Source: Sclerotiophoma versabilis
Lineage: Eukaryota > Ascomycota > Dothideomycetes > Pleosporales > Didymellaceae
DNA length: 64,000 bases
NCBI GenBank assembly: GCA_012274445.1
Contig: JAAROD010000087.1
Location: 744,001 to 808,000, forward strand
Direction: 5' to 3'
The position numbers were made by a program, and so were the translations under genes. The stretch's first letter is position 1. Each line of letters begins with the position of its first letter. Below are positions 1-15,509 of the stretch, one piece after another. The notes under the pieces are model-generated. The model saw nothing but the letters and a program-made list of their open reading frames with translations, was not told where the DNA came from and searched no databases.

Positions 1-305
1 GATCGAACTTGACCCTGTCCCAGTTTATTGCGACACAAAACTTCGACATTCAACGGCCATGAAAGAAATATACAACATAGTCGGAGAAACGCCCAATACT
101 GGATAAATAGTCTCAATGTTCGCTCGCGTATAGAAATCATGATTTTCTCCTTGGTAAGGTACGAGAATGAGATGGTTACCATCAGCTTATGGCTCGCCTA
201 CGTAATGCTAAGAGCCTTTCAGCAGAGTACGATGATCTGCGTTCGCCTCGTATACATCAGCTGTTACATTGTTTTACAACATGTGCATGATGCGCGGCAT
301 TTCTC

Positions 306-1001
306 TTATGCCGCTCTCGTTCGCAGCTGAACACCATGCCATTGTGCGATCTCCTCCTTCAGCACTTGATTGACCAGCTTATGTTGCTTGATCACAGTAA
401 GGCCCTTAAACTTGGGCGATTCAATTTCGATCGCATACATAGAGCCGCAGCCGCCGCTGATGTCTTGGACCTAGAAGTTGGGTCAGCGTGCCATTTCCAC
501 CACAGCCTGAGTGCAATGCCTGATGCTACTGTCGCGAGGTTTGACACGGCATCATCGGCTTGCCGTTCTTGGTTTTGTCCGCGCTGGCGCTGACATGGAC
601 GAACCCGCGGGTCACAATGTACTTTGTAATAGATGACGTGCGTCTCAACACTTTCACGTACACCGTTCACCAGCACTCCCAGGCCGCCTCCAAAGAAGCT
701 ATCCACGCACCTCAAGTTTTGTCGGCTCCAACTCCCCTCTGATTTTATTGAAGACATGTAGTTCGGCCTCATTCAGGAAGTCTGGTGGTTCCGGTGCACC
801 ACTTGCTTGCGCACTGTATGTTCGTGTTGAAGCATGGATGGTCTGAATTCGCGGTAATGCGGTGGCGAGTGTGCACTGAGGTCTGACGACTGCTGCTGCT
901 GGTGATGTCGAGAGGAGACGCGCGCCGATGCGCATACGACTCGGGGTTTGCATGCATGCGGAGGCGATGCGACAAATAAGGGATGCTCTGGAAGGCGCCA
1001 T
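306..1001 (-). CDS. Mitochondrial BolA-family protein (two exons)
   Basis: Two exons, 1001..711 and 470..306, separated by a 240-bp intron (GTGCGT donor, CTTCTAG acceptor, phase 0), give a 151-residue protein. The first 65 or so residues are Arg/Ser/Ala-rich with an RLLSTSP motif, as in a mitochondrial transit peptide. The BolA domain follows: PDFLNEAELHVFNKIRGELE in exon 1, then LEV joined to QDISGGCGSMYAIEIESPKF, VIKQHKLVNQVLKEEI and WHGVQL in exon 2. The invariant GGCGSMY and the HKLVN helix are present. BolA proteins work with monothiol glutaredoxins in maturation or delivery of Fe-S clusters to mitochondrial enzymes; that role is family knowledge. The start at 1001 is the first in-frame ATG; later Met codons at residues 17 and 23 are alternatives. 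The intron is long for this window and could hide a further small exon, but the joined reading is continuous with the family. Confidence 0.86.
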
Positions 1002-4000
1002 TGTGTGCTGTATATGTGTGTCAGAGAGTGCATTGCGGGGTGCATATTATGATCGATATTCGTCTAAACTTACAATAGCGCACGCGACTGTTTACGTGGA
1101 AGTTTGGATTGGCGTGAACGGCAGTCGCGAAACTTCGTCATAGCTTCACAACGCCTTAGCGCCCAATCACGTGTTGTGATTACACAGCTCTTGTCTTGGA
1201 ACAATCCATCTCCGAGCCATCTTCTAGCCATCACCGACATTGCACGCGCTGTTCTTCTTCGCCGGTTCTGTTCAAAGCTCCCAATCCCCACCAATCCCAC
1301 AGAAGGGTTCCACGATCTCAACAGAAAGTCCAATTTATCGATCACACCACCGAACGCTCAGCACGCATTTATCGGCATAGACGCATGCATGTCCAGGGTG
1401 CAGAAGCCTTACAAGTTGAGAAGTGAACATGATGCTCACCGCCGGATCTGTAATATGTATCTCCATGTACCTGGGTGTCCCTCTGCACGCCTCCACTCTC
1501 AGCCCTGCTGATTGGGCCATTGACGACAATTTCCAACAAAATTCATAATCTAACAGAAAACCCCCCCGCACTACTGATGAACGCAACGTCTCAGTCTGCT
1601 CGCTGATAACACAAGGCGAGTCTCAACGGTTCACTGCACACAGCTTTCTCCGCCTGATGTCGATGACGTGGATAATGGGGTGCAGTTGGGTGTCCTATCA
1701 CCACGAACCACTCAGCCCATAGGCTCGAGCATCTTAGTATATCACGTTATCGATCCACACAGCCCGGCACAACGGATAGACTCCTCTCTCCAATGTCGCA
1801 ATCCAAGCCTGTGATCAGCGCTGTGGTCAGGGTCCTCTTTCACATGAAAATCCCAATACTAAGACTATGCATGGCACCGGAGACCCGGGAAGGCACCACG
1901 ACGCGCCATGGAGGATTGAGAGAGCCGCAAAGATCTGCACTGGATGGTGAGTGAAAGAGATTTGATGTGCAGAGTGATCAATGATACGTGTGATGACTGG
2001 ACATGGTACGCAAGCAGACACACAGCTGTGAACGATTATCGTAATGTTGCAGAGTGTGATGTATAGTGGTGCGATCTCTACGGTCCGACAAATTCCTAAC
2101 AAGGCGATCACCTGCAAGACTGACCATCACACTCGAAAGCATATCGCAATAGAGAGCCATTGTAGATATGCTTGGGGCATCGCGAAATTCGAGGCCCACA
2201 TACAGTCTCACCTTGTGGACACTGAAGAAAGGATTGTGGTTGCGCTCGTCTTGTTACTGCGAATTCTGAAGTAGAATCACCACGCAGATCGACAAAATTC
2301 GAATTCTACCGAGAAATGTAACGGCTGCTACGACTGTAATGACTGCCGGATTGCGACAAGCGTCTCAAGCAAAGTCAGATTCCAGACCAGCAACTCAACA
2401 CGATGAGATCTTGCCTCTGTTTGCCGGCGCAGAACAGGTCCTGTTACTTGTACCTTTCAAAAGAAGTCCTTTTCAAGGAAGAGCAAGCGTTGCGCAGATC
2501 GCACCATCAAAGCCAACCGTGGAGTTGTCGAAGTCGTCGCTAGTTGCTCACGTTCGTGCTCATCTTGACGATCTCTTGATCTACCATCAGCAAGGTGCGA
2601 GGGCCGAATTCCGCTGCCTTCTGTATCCTGGCTCCTCGGAGTTTGCATTACAAATATTGTCGAGAAATTGCCTCCGCCACCAGTCTCCGATCATAGCACC
2701 CGCACGCACAAACAGACTTCCCGCGTCTAACGCTCATCACCGAAAGTCTCCATTCACTTCTTGATCGCACCCAATCACCAACACCGGACCTCGCCTTTTC
2801 AAGACTACTGTCTAGCGCCTCACTCCCGTCAACTGGTCTCCAGACTGCCAAGAGCCGCTGCTCTGATGTCCAGACTGACTCCTGTGGCTTATGCAGGGCC
2901 CACACAACCTCCATGGGGACATGATACCTTGCATGCACAAGACGAGGACAGCGGCCTCAAGCTCCACAAACCAAGAGCTTCGCACTGGAGCGTACGAGTC
3001 ACGACGGCCCACTCTCAACAACATGTAGTCGCGGCCGAAGACATGCCGCCGGTCTTCATGCAAGCACCTAGAGGGTAGACTAGCCAGCCTGGAAAGCGAG
3101 GCTCACCACGAGCCAAATCTAAGTAATTCACACCTTTAACACCACAACAATCAAATAAAGAAACAACTACTAGCCTAACTCCCAAAGCCTTGCAAACAGT
3201 ATAGCAAAGTGTTCGTAGAGAGTTTGGTGGTAGTTATATAGGCTATGAATTCGCCGGTGGTAGGTCTCGCCTTTAGGTTGGTCTAGTCTAGCGGCGGTAA
3301 GGATATGCAGACCGGTGAAGATGGGGGTGCGGGAGTGAAAGGTTGGGGATGTGGAGTCCAGAGATGGTTGTGTGTCTTTAGTCTCGAGAATGCCCACGTT
3401 TGGGAGAGGCCTGGGTGAATTCGAAACCAACAATAAGCCACTGACGGCGAATATCTAGTGCATTTGGAGATGACCTAGATGTGCATCTCAGCGCGGATGA
3501 AGATGATGTTGGAGCTCGTGCTCGGGCCGTCAGGTGAAGAGGCCATTGTTTGACTTGTCTTGAAATTCCATGGTACAGATCTCGACTCAGCGTTAGAAAG
3601 CACCCAAGTCCGGGCCGTAGTGTGTGGAGTGCTGTCTAGGAAGACCCTGAACTGCACCTATCCGCTCAGGGTCCTCTGCGTCGCCCGTCGCTGTCAACAA
3701 TAACATCTTTCAATATGGACCAAACCTTGCTCGTGTGCTCTCGATCTCCACCCAGCTTCGCAGCCCGTTGACTCGCCTCTGCCTCTCGGCCCAGACTGCA
3801 TATGCAGTCCTTGGTTCGCGTTGCTCGTGTGCATGCCATATGCACAGCACCATCACATCAAACTCCTCACCTCCATCTTACTGTCACATCATCGCATCCT
3901 TCAAGGCATCAGATAGCCAACCGATGATCCCACCTAAGCCAAACCATCTAACGGCCCGCATCATCGCCCCACCGTATGGAAATCCAGGGTCTCAACACAT

Positions 4001-7000
4001 CCTAAAGCGGAGTGTGGCTGTCGAGGATTCAGCAGACCCTGATTGTCGCGCAGCGCTTATCATGCACAACACAGATAACTGTGTGCATGTGTGTGTGGCT
4101 CGTGTAGCTTGATCCGAGGTTGTTTGTTGGGACATTGCCACTCCGCAACCAGCCACGGCATTCAACAAACACCGAACTCTTAGCTCTGTGGCTGTTCATA
4201 TTATCCCCGATTCTCTTCTACTGTTTCAGAAGGCGATGGTGTCATCGCATCTTACCATTGGCCGTGCTGTCACTCGCGAAGGCGTACCGCGTTTTACAGG
4301 TGAGATGCTGCGACAAGAGATGTGGTTCTCGCTAGTGGGGCGATTGTGGATGAAGTGTGCTAAGAAAAGCAGGCGCGTGCGTGCAGCCGAAGTTGCTAGG
4401 CTGCATCGAAGCAAGTGCCACCTGTTCGTCCACTGATGGACGAGCGTTACAAGGGTCATGGACAAGGGCTCCGGGTCGCGCTGCGACCTCTGTGTCATTG
4501 AAACTACGAGAGAGATGTTGTTGAGGCAGTGAGGCTGAACATCGTACTACCAGGCGCTGATCTCAAGACTCAATTTGCTACACAAGATGTTAATGATATT
4601 TCGGATGTGACCATTGATGTTGGAGGTCTGAGACTTCAGTGGCCGAGAACCTACCAGGGCGCCCTGTTTATTGAGCGCAGTGATCTACCCGAAAAGAAGA
4701 TATGCGCACAATTACACTGCTGTGCGCGGTTGCGCTGCGCGCTTGCAGATTAGACGGCAGTAATACTGGTGAGCATACAATTGTTGTACAAAGCATTGAT
4801 CCTATCATGTATTCAGGATTAATTCGTCTGTTAAGGTGAGGCGGAGAGAAGGTTGCCATGTAAGCTGTCGCGCAGAACGTGCGTGACAAGAAACGATTAG
4901 CGAGAATTGACTGCGGAGAAGTTAGGGGGGATATGGGGTACATTGGGCATGCATACCGCATGTGTTCCCCAAATTTGGGCCTTAGCTGAGCAAGTTCATT
5001 ACGCCTATCAGACAGACTTGACATGTCGAACAAGAGTCCATATCAAGTATGCCGACCCCGCATGATACTGGTCTGTCGCCCATTGGCCACTTGTGGCGTA
5101 CGAAACGTGGTGCTGCAAACACCCCTCATCCTTCCCGTCTTACCATAGTTCACCTCATACCGCTTTACCTTGCGGTGCCTTCGAGTGCAGCGTATCCGTA
5201 CGCGAATTACCACGGTCTTCACGATTGCATCGTTTCCGTCTCTACAGACTGTGTCTGGTATCTATAGGCGAGCCGAAAGTTGCCAAGTGCGATTACGATG
5301 TTTTACTGACATGTATTATATGCGGAGAAGGCGCGACGCTCGAGCACACCGCAAGCGGTGAGGAGGTGGGCGCAGGCACTACTATGATTGGTCGGGGCAA
5401 TCTCTTGAGGCATGTCGTGCTGGACGTTATTTGTATCTGTTCTCAATCTTTGCAACTGAACCGAGGGAAAAGGCTTTCATGAACTCGACCTTTTTCCATC
5501 TCTCAGACGTAATGCGGCAGTTCTTCTACTGATAACTAAAGAAGGAAAGTAGTCCACAAGACCAAGTGTCGATCATGTTTCAAAGTGAAGATGGTTGCCG
5601 TCTCCCTTCAGGGTTGCCCAAACCTACGGTATGAGTTGGACCTTCCCAGGTCAGAATCTTTTGTAGGGTTTGGCTGATCGCTCTTAGCGGACCGGTCCAT
5701 GCAGCCGTCCATACCGTTCAGCGTCTTGGGACAATCTCCTTACCCCGCAATGAGACCTCATGTCGACCCAATAACGTGCACAAAGGCAAAGGCTGTGCGA
5801 TATGTTCTCATGATAGTCTTATCAATCGCGACTCGTCTTGGGAAAGCGTGATGTTCCCGAAGGTAGCAGAAACAAGACTGATAAGCAGCCGCCTGCAGAA
5901 GGACCTTCCAAGCTGTATGCACGAGCAATCCAGGTCTAGTGAGTTGAACGTCGTATGTCAGGCAGGGCTGGAACCAATTGATCCCAGCGGACAAATAGCA
6001 GGGAGTTGTGCGAACCTACACTCGTATTCTTGTTAGCAATTCGAGCGGAGTGTGATAGGCTTGGAGACCTGACCCACGAGTGAAGCCGAGACCAACGGTC
6101 CGATCAAGAGAGGCCGAACATGGAAAATTTAGGCGTCCGATGCCGACGCGGAGGCTGGTACTCGGCTACGGCTGTCCCGGCTCATACATCAGCATGTTAG
6201 CAAAAAAACAACAACAGGGAACGATGGGCGTAGAGAAAACGCAGTGCGTCGTGTTCTTAGCTTTTTCTTCACAGTACAATAGTGCCAACCAAAGTTGGTG
6301 GGGCCGAGCTGCTCAGAGCCTCAAGACAGTAAAACAAGCCGCGAAAAGATTACGCATTCTATGAGCAGAGCGTGCTGGCCCAGTAGTGTTCTTGTAAGAT
6401 AGTGCCGTACTCCGCTTCCTTTCGGTCTTCGAGAATCAAATATTCAGCGTGCATCTTGAAAGGGTCTCTTATGAGGATCCCACGTGCATACAGGGTGCTC
6501 AAGAACGTTGATTTGGCGACCGCTTTGCGTATGCCATTATAGTGGTCTGGATGTGCTCATCGTTCCACTCCATCGGACCAAATTCTCACAGTATCACACA
6601 GGTCATTGATTAAACGAAAGCTGGCATAACAGAAGACTCGAACACACAAGACCTTGGTAACAAAGCCAGCTGATGTCGGTGACTCGTCGCTGAAGCTTTG
6701 TTAAAATGTTGTCTATTTCGGTCCGTCAGACTCACAATGTTGGAGTGGGGCATTGGCGGACAAAGCGCCCGTTCCCAGGTGTACGGATGCGACGGCCCCC
6801 TTCTATCTGAGTCTCCAGAACGGGGACAAAAAATTCCGCACCCGCAAATATTTTTGACAGGGAGCTGCGCATGGTTAGACTGTGTTATTGAAGGGATGAG
6901 CTTCTCGAAAGGCGGTGTGGGATACATCGATCGTGAGGGCTAGGCGTCGATGCATTCCTTTTAGTCTCGAATAAGAAGACACCTGGCTGTGCGGCTCAGA

Positions 7001-10000
7001 TTATGATCATTAGTGCACCAGATGAACGACCGAGCGCTGTGTGACATCATGCATCGTGAAAACCAAAATAGGTCGCCCACACCCCCCCTCCATCGGTAAG
7101 GGAAATTACTGTCCCTGTGGAGATGCAATTGATGCATGGATCATTCCGAGCAACGTGGCCTGACGTCGTCTCTCAGAATCATCCCCAGGTTCGAAACAGT
7201 GTCGCGGAGATGAGGCTGCCTTTAGTCTTACATATCCCGTATGGTCCGTATGTTCATGCGCCTCTCTTCCGCAAACGTTGCTGCTTGCGATCTACGCCTG
7301 ACAACACTGGTTATCATCGCGACAGGAACCAGACGAGACCAGTACTAGTTGTCAGCGTCGCCGATGGCACGTCGCTACCGTTCTTTCTTCAAGTTGAACG
7401 ATGACTGACAGTGTGACTCCAGACAAGCTGTCATAGTATCCACGGTAATGAAAAGCGCATTGACAGATTGGCGTAGGCGTAAGCGAAGTCCATCTGATTC
7501 GCGCATTCCCTGCTTTTTGGTGAACTTCGCGAAATAACCTGGTAATAATCCCATCATTCCAGTCACGCGGGAAAAAGAGCAAGCCTGCTGGCTGTCGATA
7601 TCATCCCAACCCCAGAAGAGTCAAGGTCGTCCACGTTTGCAAATCGCCTAATGCAGTATTCGTAAGTGCTGTTGGTCGGCGCGCAATTCTGTTGAAGGTT
7701 GAATGGGTCTGCAGCTCGACAGTGGGGATGAAGCAAATTTCATCGTGGGCACCCACTACTTTTGACTCCGATATCTGCGAGCTGCGCGCTTGTGTGACAC
7801 TCCTTTTGTATTGTTACTTGCCGTGCCGTGTTGTTCTCACAAGGTAGCCGGAAGGAATATGTCTGTAAGGGGTATGGCTCCCGCCCTGTCTCTATTCAGA
7901 GCTTGCAGCTTGGATCGGCCATCTGATGGGGGATCGATGGTGAGCAACGGCGGTCTCGACGGGGCTGTGGGCGGTGAAGTAGTTTGGTCATTACTGAGTA
8001 ATGAGTGGTTCACACTGGCCAATTCTGCCACGCAAAGCGTTCTAAAAGCTTTGGTAAGTGGGGCAAGCTCGGGACGCTGACCAGAATGCGGGATAGTGAA
8101 GCTTGGATCTCTGGTCTGGCCAACATGAGGATACTGGAAAACAGGCCGACGAGATGTGTTTTATGTCGCGATAGGGTGAAGATTCTTCAAATTCCTCTAC
8201 CATGTTTGATCGACCTGTTAAGACAGGCATGACGGTAACCTGCACCCGTGACTCCGCATATCGTTAGAGTTGGGGTGATTTGTGAATGGTAGGCCAAATT
8301 TCTTCGCTATCTGCTCCATCAAGAAGCGCCGGTGATAAGGGTGATAGTGCGGCGGTGTTTGTGGGCCTTGTCAACTCACTTGCAGCCGCAGAAAGTAATT
8401 GTGGGTGTCAGCCACCGATCCTTAGACTTGCGACAAGCCGATCAGTCCATGGACAGCCGCGGACACGCGTAGACGCGCGCGATTCGAGGACCACGGCACG
8501 AAAGGGAGGTTGCTTGCGCCCTGAGAGAAAAGGCTTTTGCAGGTGACAGCCTGAAACAGTAGCAGGCGTAACTGCCCTTCCACACGCCGCAGACATGGTG
8601 TTGCATTTTCATAGAGTTTGCTAGCGCAGTGTAAATCGGACCAGAGCGACGCTCAACAGTGCGGGGAAATTGATGAAGCCGCTCGCACCGGCGCTTTGCT
8701 GGGCCAATGAAGGAGCTGTAGAGTTGCAGTGAACCGGTGAGGCGTGTCGGCGTGTTTGAGCGCGCGAGGTGCGCGCGGCCACTCAGGACTGAGTCAGGCA
8801 ACATTCTCCACGCGCCCCATGGAGAGTTAGGACGGGGTTGCTGTGGAGCGTAGAAAATGGGTTGCTATGTTAGAGTTCTGTGACGGCTCGCTTGTCTTGG
8901 GGCAGGGGAAAGCATGTGGCTTAGCGCGAGCAGAGAGTGGGGGTTGATTGGTGGGCTGATGACTAGTCTTTGGCGAGCGGCAGGACTGGCGATCCCACCC
9001 TCATTCTGACCAGTTCGACCATCGAGTTGCTTGAAAGAGGTGTGGCTGCGAGCACAAAGCCGCGCCCTGCTTGCTCTGATCATTCAGGTACCGCAAAAGC
9101 TTCTTTCAGGAATTCAACAGGAAGCCAACACTTGCAGTGCACAAACAGCTGGTGTGGAAGGCGGGGGAATGCAGCCGTTTTCATCAGCCCACCCTGCTCC
9201 CATGACATCACCTCGCTCGGACACTTGGCTTGTGCGCAGGTAGAGGCGAAACTCTCACCAACGTTCGCCATGGGCTTTTGCTTGCGTGGCCTGTGCTTCA
9301 GATAGCGAGCATGCAACGGTCTCCATCAGCGATGAGGCTCAGCGGCGCGCACACGTACTGCACGCATATACAAGTTTGCAGTGACAGCGTGCTGTGAGGG
9401 CAGGGACTGCATCTTGGAACTGACAGTGCAAAGTGATGTCGACGTCTCCGTCATGCTAACCCCCGCGGTGGTGGTCTCTCAGTCCATGTGGGCTGAAGTC
9501 GCATAGTGCGCGGACAGGATGAAGCCGGCGCCGCTGTTCGGGCGAAGAGGCAGGCAGCGGTGATGAGAGGTGGAACGAGGAGTGGTTGCGGGCAGCTTCA
9601 TGCGCACCTGGTCGCCACTGAGCTGGTTTGAATGAAGGGATGCTGTTCCACCGTTTCGAGTTGCGGCCGTGCCAGACGTGCCGCATCCGCTGCAATCGGG
9701 ATATATGGTGGAATCCGGCTCGGTGTATGTCCTCAACTGATAAAGAGGTCGAGGCCGTGCAATCGGATGGCGCCACCCTGGGCGCTGCCATCTCCGCCCC
9801 GGTACCATCAGGTCACTGCCAGGTTTCTGCCCGTCCTTTGTTGCCCCTCCGCGACACCAGGAAGCCCGCCGACGGCGCGCAAGAGCAGCATCCCATCCCA
9901 AACAGCGGCGTGCGCGCCCCTCTCCGCTCCCGCGCTCGCTCGCAGTCGACGCTGTGCTCGACCGGTTGCTGCCGCTTGGCTGCATCGCTGCGCGCAAATC

Positions 10001-10833
10001 CTTGGTCTGTTGGGGTGGATCGTGCTGCACGCTATTAGCTCGCTTGTGCACTGGTGCTGCAAGCCCCCTGGTCAAGGCCGTGCGGCAAATCCTTGGTGGC
10101 TTCGGCGGCCTGGGTCCAGCGATTTTCAGACCACATCCCGGCACAACGACTTCCCAATAGTCGCGGCCCTGCACCTCACCTGCGCTACCGCTCCTCAACA
10201 CTCTCCCCTCCCCCGTGTCTGTCTCCAACACTTTTCCGGGCCTCTCCCAGCCTCAGGACCCCTTTAACTGGCCCACCTGCAGACATTGACCGGTTTCGAC
10301 ACTTGCGACCCCTCTGGTCTTGTCTCTCCACACTTTGGCAGCCTTGCCCTCGAGCCGTGCTTTCCCTGCCCAGCTATCAGCCCACCTGAGCCCACGGAAG
10401 CCACCGGCCTCGCTCCATCGCAGTCTTTCACCCACCGAAAGCTGCAGCACCGTCTGTCTCACGACCCCATCAGAGGTCCGGGCATATCCGCACTTCTCTC
10501 GACGTCATCGCAGCTTTGACTAGCTGTGACCACCCGCGTCGCGACCCTCCTACGAGAACGTGCACCGAGTTGTTCTTGCACCTGATCCTGTGAGTATTGG
10601 TGCGCCAGGCGACGCAGCAGGCGATAAAGCAACCGCACGCAGCAACTGCACCTCGGATTGATTGCTTCATCGCCAGCTCGCTGCGTCTGGTACGGTCCAC
10701 TATCAAACAGTCGCTGATTTACCCCCAGACGACCCACCCCCGTAATAGCTCCATTCCCCTAATGCGCCCACAACCCTAATATCCTGCACATCTTCATTTG
10801 TTCTGCTTGACTCGACCCCGCGAAGCCGGCCGA
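1002..10833. other. Long gene-poor stretch of normal base composition
   Basis: No reading frame here, single or spliced by eye, matches a family I know. The DNA is not AT-rich and lacks the RIP look of the right half of the window. A 39-codon ORF at 1429-1548 on the plus strand starts with a hydrophobic stretch but has no other support. A minus-strand stretch at 3,170-3,660 contains two short open frames separated by a stop and may be gene debris. The last 550 bp (about 10,230-10,800) are rich in C/T tracts, as is common in fungal promoters and 5' leaders, and belong to the CBM21 gene downstream. Short-exon or fast-evolving genes and non-coding RNAs cannot be excluded. Confidence 0.5.
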
Positions 10834-13069
10834 ATGCCTTACACACCGCCCTCCCAGCGCTCACCAGCTTCCTCCAAGCCGACCAGCCCTACCCTCAGCC
10901 GCAACCATTCCTACGTCGATACTCAGGCCGCTCAATCTCCTAGGACCTCGCAACGGCCATCGCTGCCGCGCTCGGTGTCATCGACATCGTACCTGCACAA
11001 GCATCGTCGTTCGCCTTCGTTTCCTACCGCCACCCCTCTCAGCAATGGGCTCCCGGTCGATGGCAGTGTGGTAGAGTCGCCGACGGACCTTCGTCGTAGC
11101 CGTGGCTCTACAAAAGCCAATGGTAGCATTCGCCCATCTCCTCCTCCTGTGAACGATTCTCTGATACCGGCAGGTGCGATCACCACTCCCCCTGACTCGT
11201 CGGACGATGAAGACCGGGGTCGTGGCGTTGGCGACCTGAAGGACTTGGAAGAGGCGCTCCAGCACATCAACGTTAAGCGGGTCTCATCTCCAGAGCGAAA
11301 CGGAGCCGCTGCCACGTCGTCAAACCCGCCTCCGCTCAAGACTGCAGCTCGATCACTTTCGGCTGAGGCACGGAAGATTGCACACTCCCGCTCGTCGAGC
11401 GAGATCATGCTCTCCAAGCACAATGTCGAGCCTCTCGATACCTGTCCAGTCATTACCACATCCTCGGACGACAGCGATGCGGAAGACGATGGGCTACGGA
11501 TGAAACCACCGCTATTACGCAAGAAGTCTGGCGAGCTTGTGAAACCTGCTCTCCGACCCGCATCACGGCGCAGGCCGTCGAGCATGCCTGGCACGCCCAC
11601 CTACTCCAAAGCGGTACACTTCAACGAGGAGATCGAGCAGGTACGGCACTTCCTGTCGGTTGACCGTCCGATAGCTGTCAGTGCTGGCTCATCGCCCGTT
11701 GAGACTGCCTATGAGAGTGAGAACGAGTATCCCTTCGAGGACGACTCTAGGTCTAAGACGCCGGAGTGGGAAATCAAGCTGGCTAACTGGCCAGCATCTG
11801 AAACCTACGAGCGACAGACCGCACCTGTACGTGTCGAACGCATTGCTCTTGCATCCGACAACCAGACACTTGTTGGTAACATTGCATGTGCCAACATTGC
11901 CTTCCACAAGCTCGTCGTAGCTCGCTTCACACTTGACTACTGGAAGACGACATCCGAAGTTGTTGCTGAATTCAATCACGATGTTCGTAAGAAGCAGGCA
12001 GACGATGGTTACGACCGCTTCAACTTCAACATCAAGCTCGCTGATCAGGCCAACCTTGAGTCCAAGACTTTGCTTCTCTGTGTTCGCTATCAGACTAATG
12101 GACAAGAGTTCTGGGACAACAACAACTCGATGAATTACCAGGTCGACTTCGTTAAGAAAGCCAAGCAGCCGAAGCCCAGGCGTTCCAATAGCGGCGGTCT
12201 TGGTGCCATTCCTCGCAGCAGACATTCACCTCTGTCGTCACGCCCACGTTCGGCTGCCGCACTTGATGATGACTTTGGCCACGACTTTGAGAACAAGTTC
12301 CAGTTCGGCAGCTCTGGTCGCATCAATGGCGATGCTCCCAGTTCTGCGATTCGTCTCAAGCCCAAGAGCAAGCAGCGTGCCCAGATCTATCCTGATCAGG
12401 GTGCTCGTCGAGCCCAGGGTCAGGCTTTCTCCTCTCGCTATGACTTTGGTGCTTCCCTCTCAGCTGCCTTGACCACTGCCCAGAGTGCTTTAGGTGACCA
12501 CAGTGGTCTCAAGGTCAACACTGGCAACAGAGGTTACTTCGATCGGCCGGCTCCTCTTCCCAGGTCTCACGTGACCGGCGCACCTGTTACTGGAACTCGA
12601 CCGGATGCGCTATCGTCTGACAGCAAGCCCGACCTCCAGTCTGCAGAGTACAACGAGTTGATCCAGAAGTTTTGTTTTGTACGTTCCCAACCTCAACAGC
12701 CCGGCAAATTGGCCTAGACGGATACTAATACGGGTTCAGTTTGGCACACCTACCGGTAAAGGCTCGCCTAAGGCTACTACGCCTCTGATAAAGAATGGCC
12801 ACAGTGACGGTGCGACTGAGTACATCAACAGTGCTGAGTCCTCCGCCACCAACAGCCCGCCCTCCCCAGATATGCCTGTCATGGTGGATGGTGCAAATGA
12901 CATCAAACCTTCTCGAATACCCTCACCTTTCACGAACCGCTCCACGTCTCCCGGCCCCGTCACAGGGTCCGGACCTGAAGATCTTCTTGCCTCCCAGTAT
13001 CAGTTCGGGTATAACATGCACGGTGGCATCTTTCCCGAGCGAAGCCACACACCCCAAGCATGTGTATGA
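10834..13069 (+). CDS. Protein phosphatase 1 glycogen-targeting subunit with CBM21
   Basis: Exons 10834..12678 and 12740..13069 with a 61-bp phase-0 intron (GTACGT donor, ACTAAT branch region, TTCAG acceptor) give 724 residues. The N-terminal 250 residues are Ser/Pro-rich and disordered. A KAVHF motif at residues 259-263 fits the RVxF rule for docking PP1. From about residue 312 (WEIKLANWP) to 443 (YQVDFVKK) lies a CBM21 domain, with VRVERIAL, LVGNIACANIAFHKLVVARF, WKTTSEV, DRFNFNI and the FWDNNNSMNY signature. The family (yeast Gac1/Pig1, animal PPP1R3) brings PP1 to glycogen and activates glycogen synthase. The C-terminal third is low-complexity Ser/Gly/Pro. The start MPYTPPSQ is the first ATG in the open frame. 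The exact 3' end is less sure: an extra intron near 13,010-13,089 is possible. Confidence 0.9.
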
Positions 13070-14129
13070 GCTAGCTCACATCTTTGCAGGCCATAGGGGT
13101 CCACCCTTCATGCCTTACGAATCTTCTTGGACACGAGCCCACGCTTACGACCTGACTGATTGCGATGAGTGGAGCGGACGTTGCTGGCTTACTAGCGACC
13201 GAGCGCTCACGAGTCTTGCTCTATCTGGTACGAATTGTCGTTGCGAGTTTGGCGGTGGTTGTTTCTTCTAATCTTTCATCGGTGCAGTCGGGGTTCCAGT
13301 ATCGCCTCCGGAGGGCCTCGTTTGCTGCATTTCCTGGTCAACCTTATCGCATGTCCTTCACAGTTGGCGTTCATGGGACCATTATGGCGTTCCCTGGCAT
13401 TCCATCTCTTGCTTGTTTCCTCTAAACCATAGATTGGTTTTAATTGCGCTATCGTTTCAGCGACCCCACTCTTGTTATGGAGTCTTCGTCAGTCGTTTCC
13501 AACGGGTGGGAACGGAAAAGTCTGGCTTGCATTGCATTTGGTAGCGATTCCTTCATTTTTATAGACCTTCGAGTCTTCGTACGTAGGCAGCAGGAGGATG
13601 TGTGGCAGAGAATGCGATCGCGTTGTTGTTGCCAGTGGCTACAAATTGTCGTCGTTGTGGTTGCGTTGTGTCGATACTTTACCTGCTCGTGGTATATTTG
13701 TACAGATTACTCCTGTTTGTGTGGTTGTCTCAGTATGGCGGAAAAGGCATCTGCAACTCATATCCCAGAGCAAACACCAAAACATGGCATAACCCCATAT
13801 ATACCTGTGCCGCATCGTGAACCAACCCCACAGTAAACGTACCTCGTGAGCATTTTTTTTTACCGCCAGACCGTGAAGTCTTGCGGTCTGGATCGTGAGT
13901 TCCGGTCGGCTGACAGCGCTGACAGGACCGTGTTCCGCTTACCGCCTTCCTCTTTTAGACAGCTCTACCCCACGACAGCACAGCCATTGGACCCTAAAAC
14001 ATCGTGACTTCTTACACCAACTTCTTTTGGGTTTTGTTTGGCTTTCCCTCTTCGAGTTTTGAAAACAACGCGGAGAAATAGTCCCCGGACGAGCGCCGCG
14101 CGTGCACGCCAGAGTCGACGACACGAACC
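13070..14129. other. Intergenic: 3' region of CBM21 gene and promoter of EBP gene
   Basis: No coding sequence is supported. Short open frames near 13,444-13,836 have no recognisable content. A run of eight or more T at about 13,852 and a C/T-rich stretch before 14,130 are typical of fungal 3' UTR and promoter DNA. Confidence 0.5.

Positions 14130-15509
<1,380 letters not shown>

Noticed and set aside
1429..1548. Plus-strand 39-codon ORF with a hydrophobic N terminus
   Set aside because: Too short to judge, no family recognised, and no splice partner found.
7170..7210. GGTTCGAAAC, which resembles a tRNA T-arm
   Set aside because: No matching acceptor, D-arm or anticodon stem could be found around it.
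9479..10231. A 250-codon minus-strand open frame upstream of the CBM21 gene
   Set aside because: Arg/Pro/Ser-rich sequence without domain structure. It overlaps other open frames in GC-rich promoter DNA and is probably chance.
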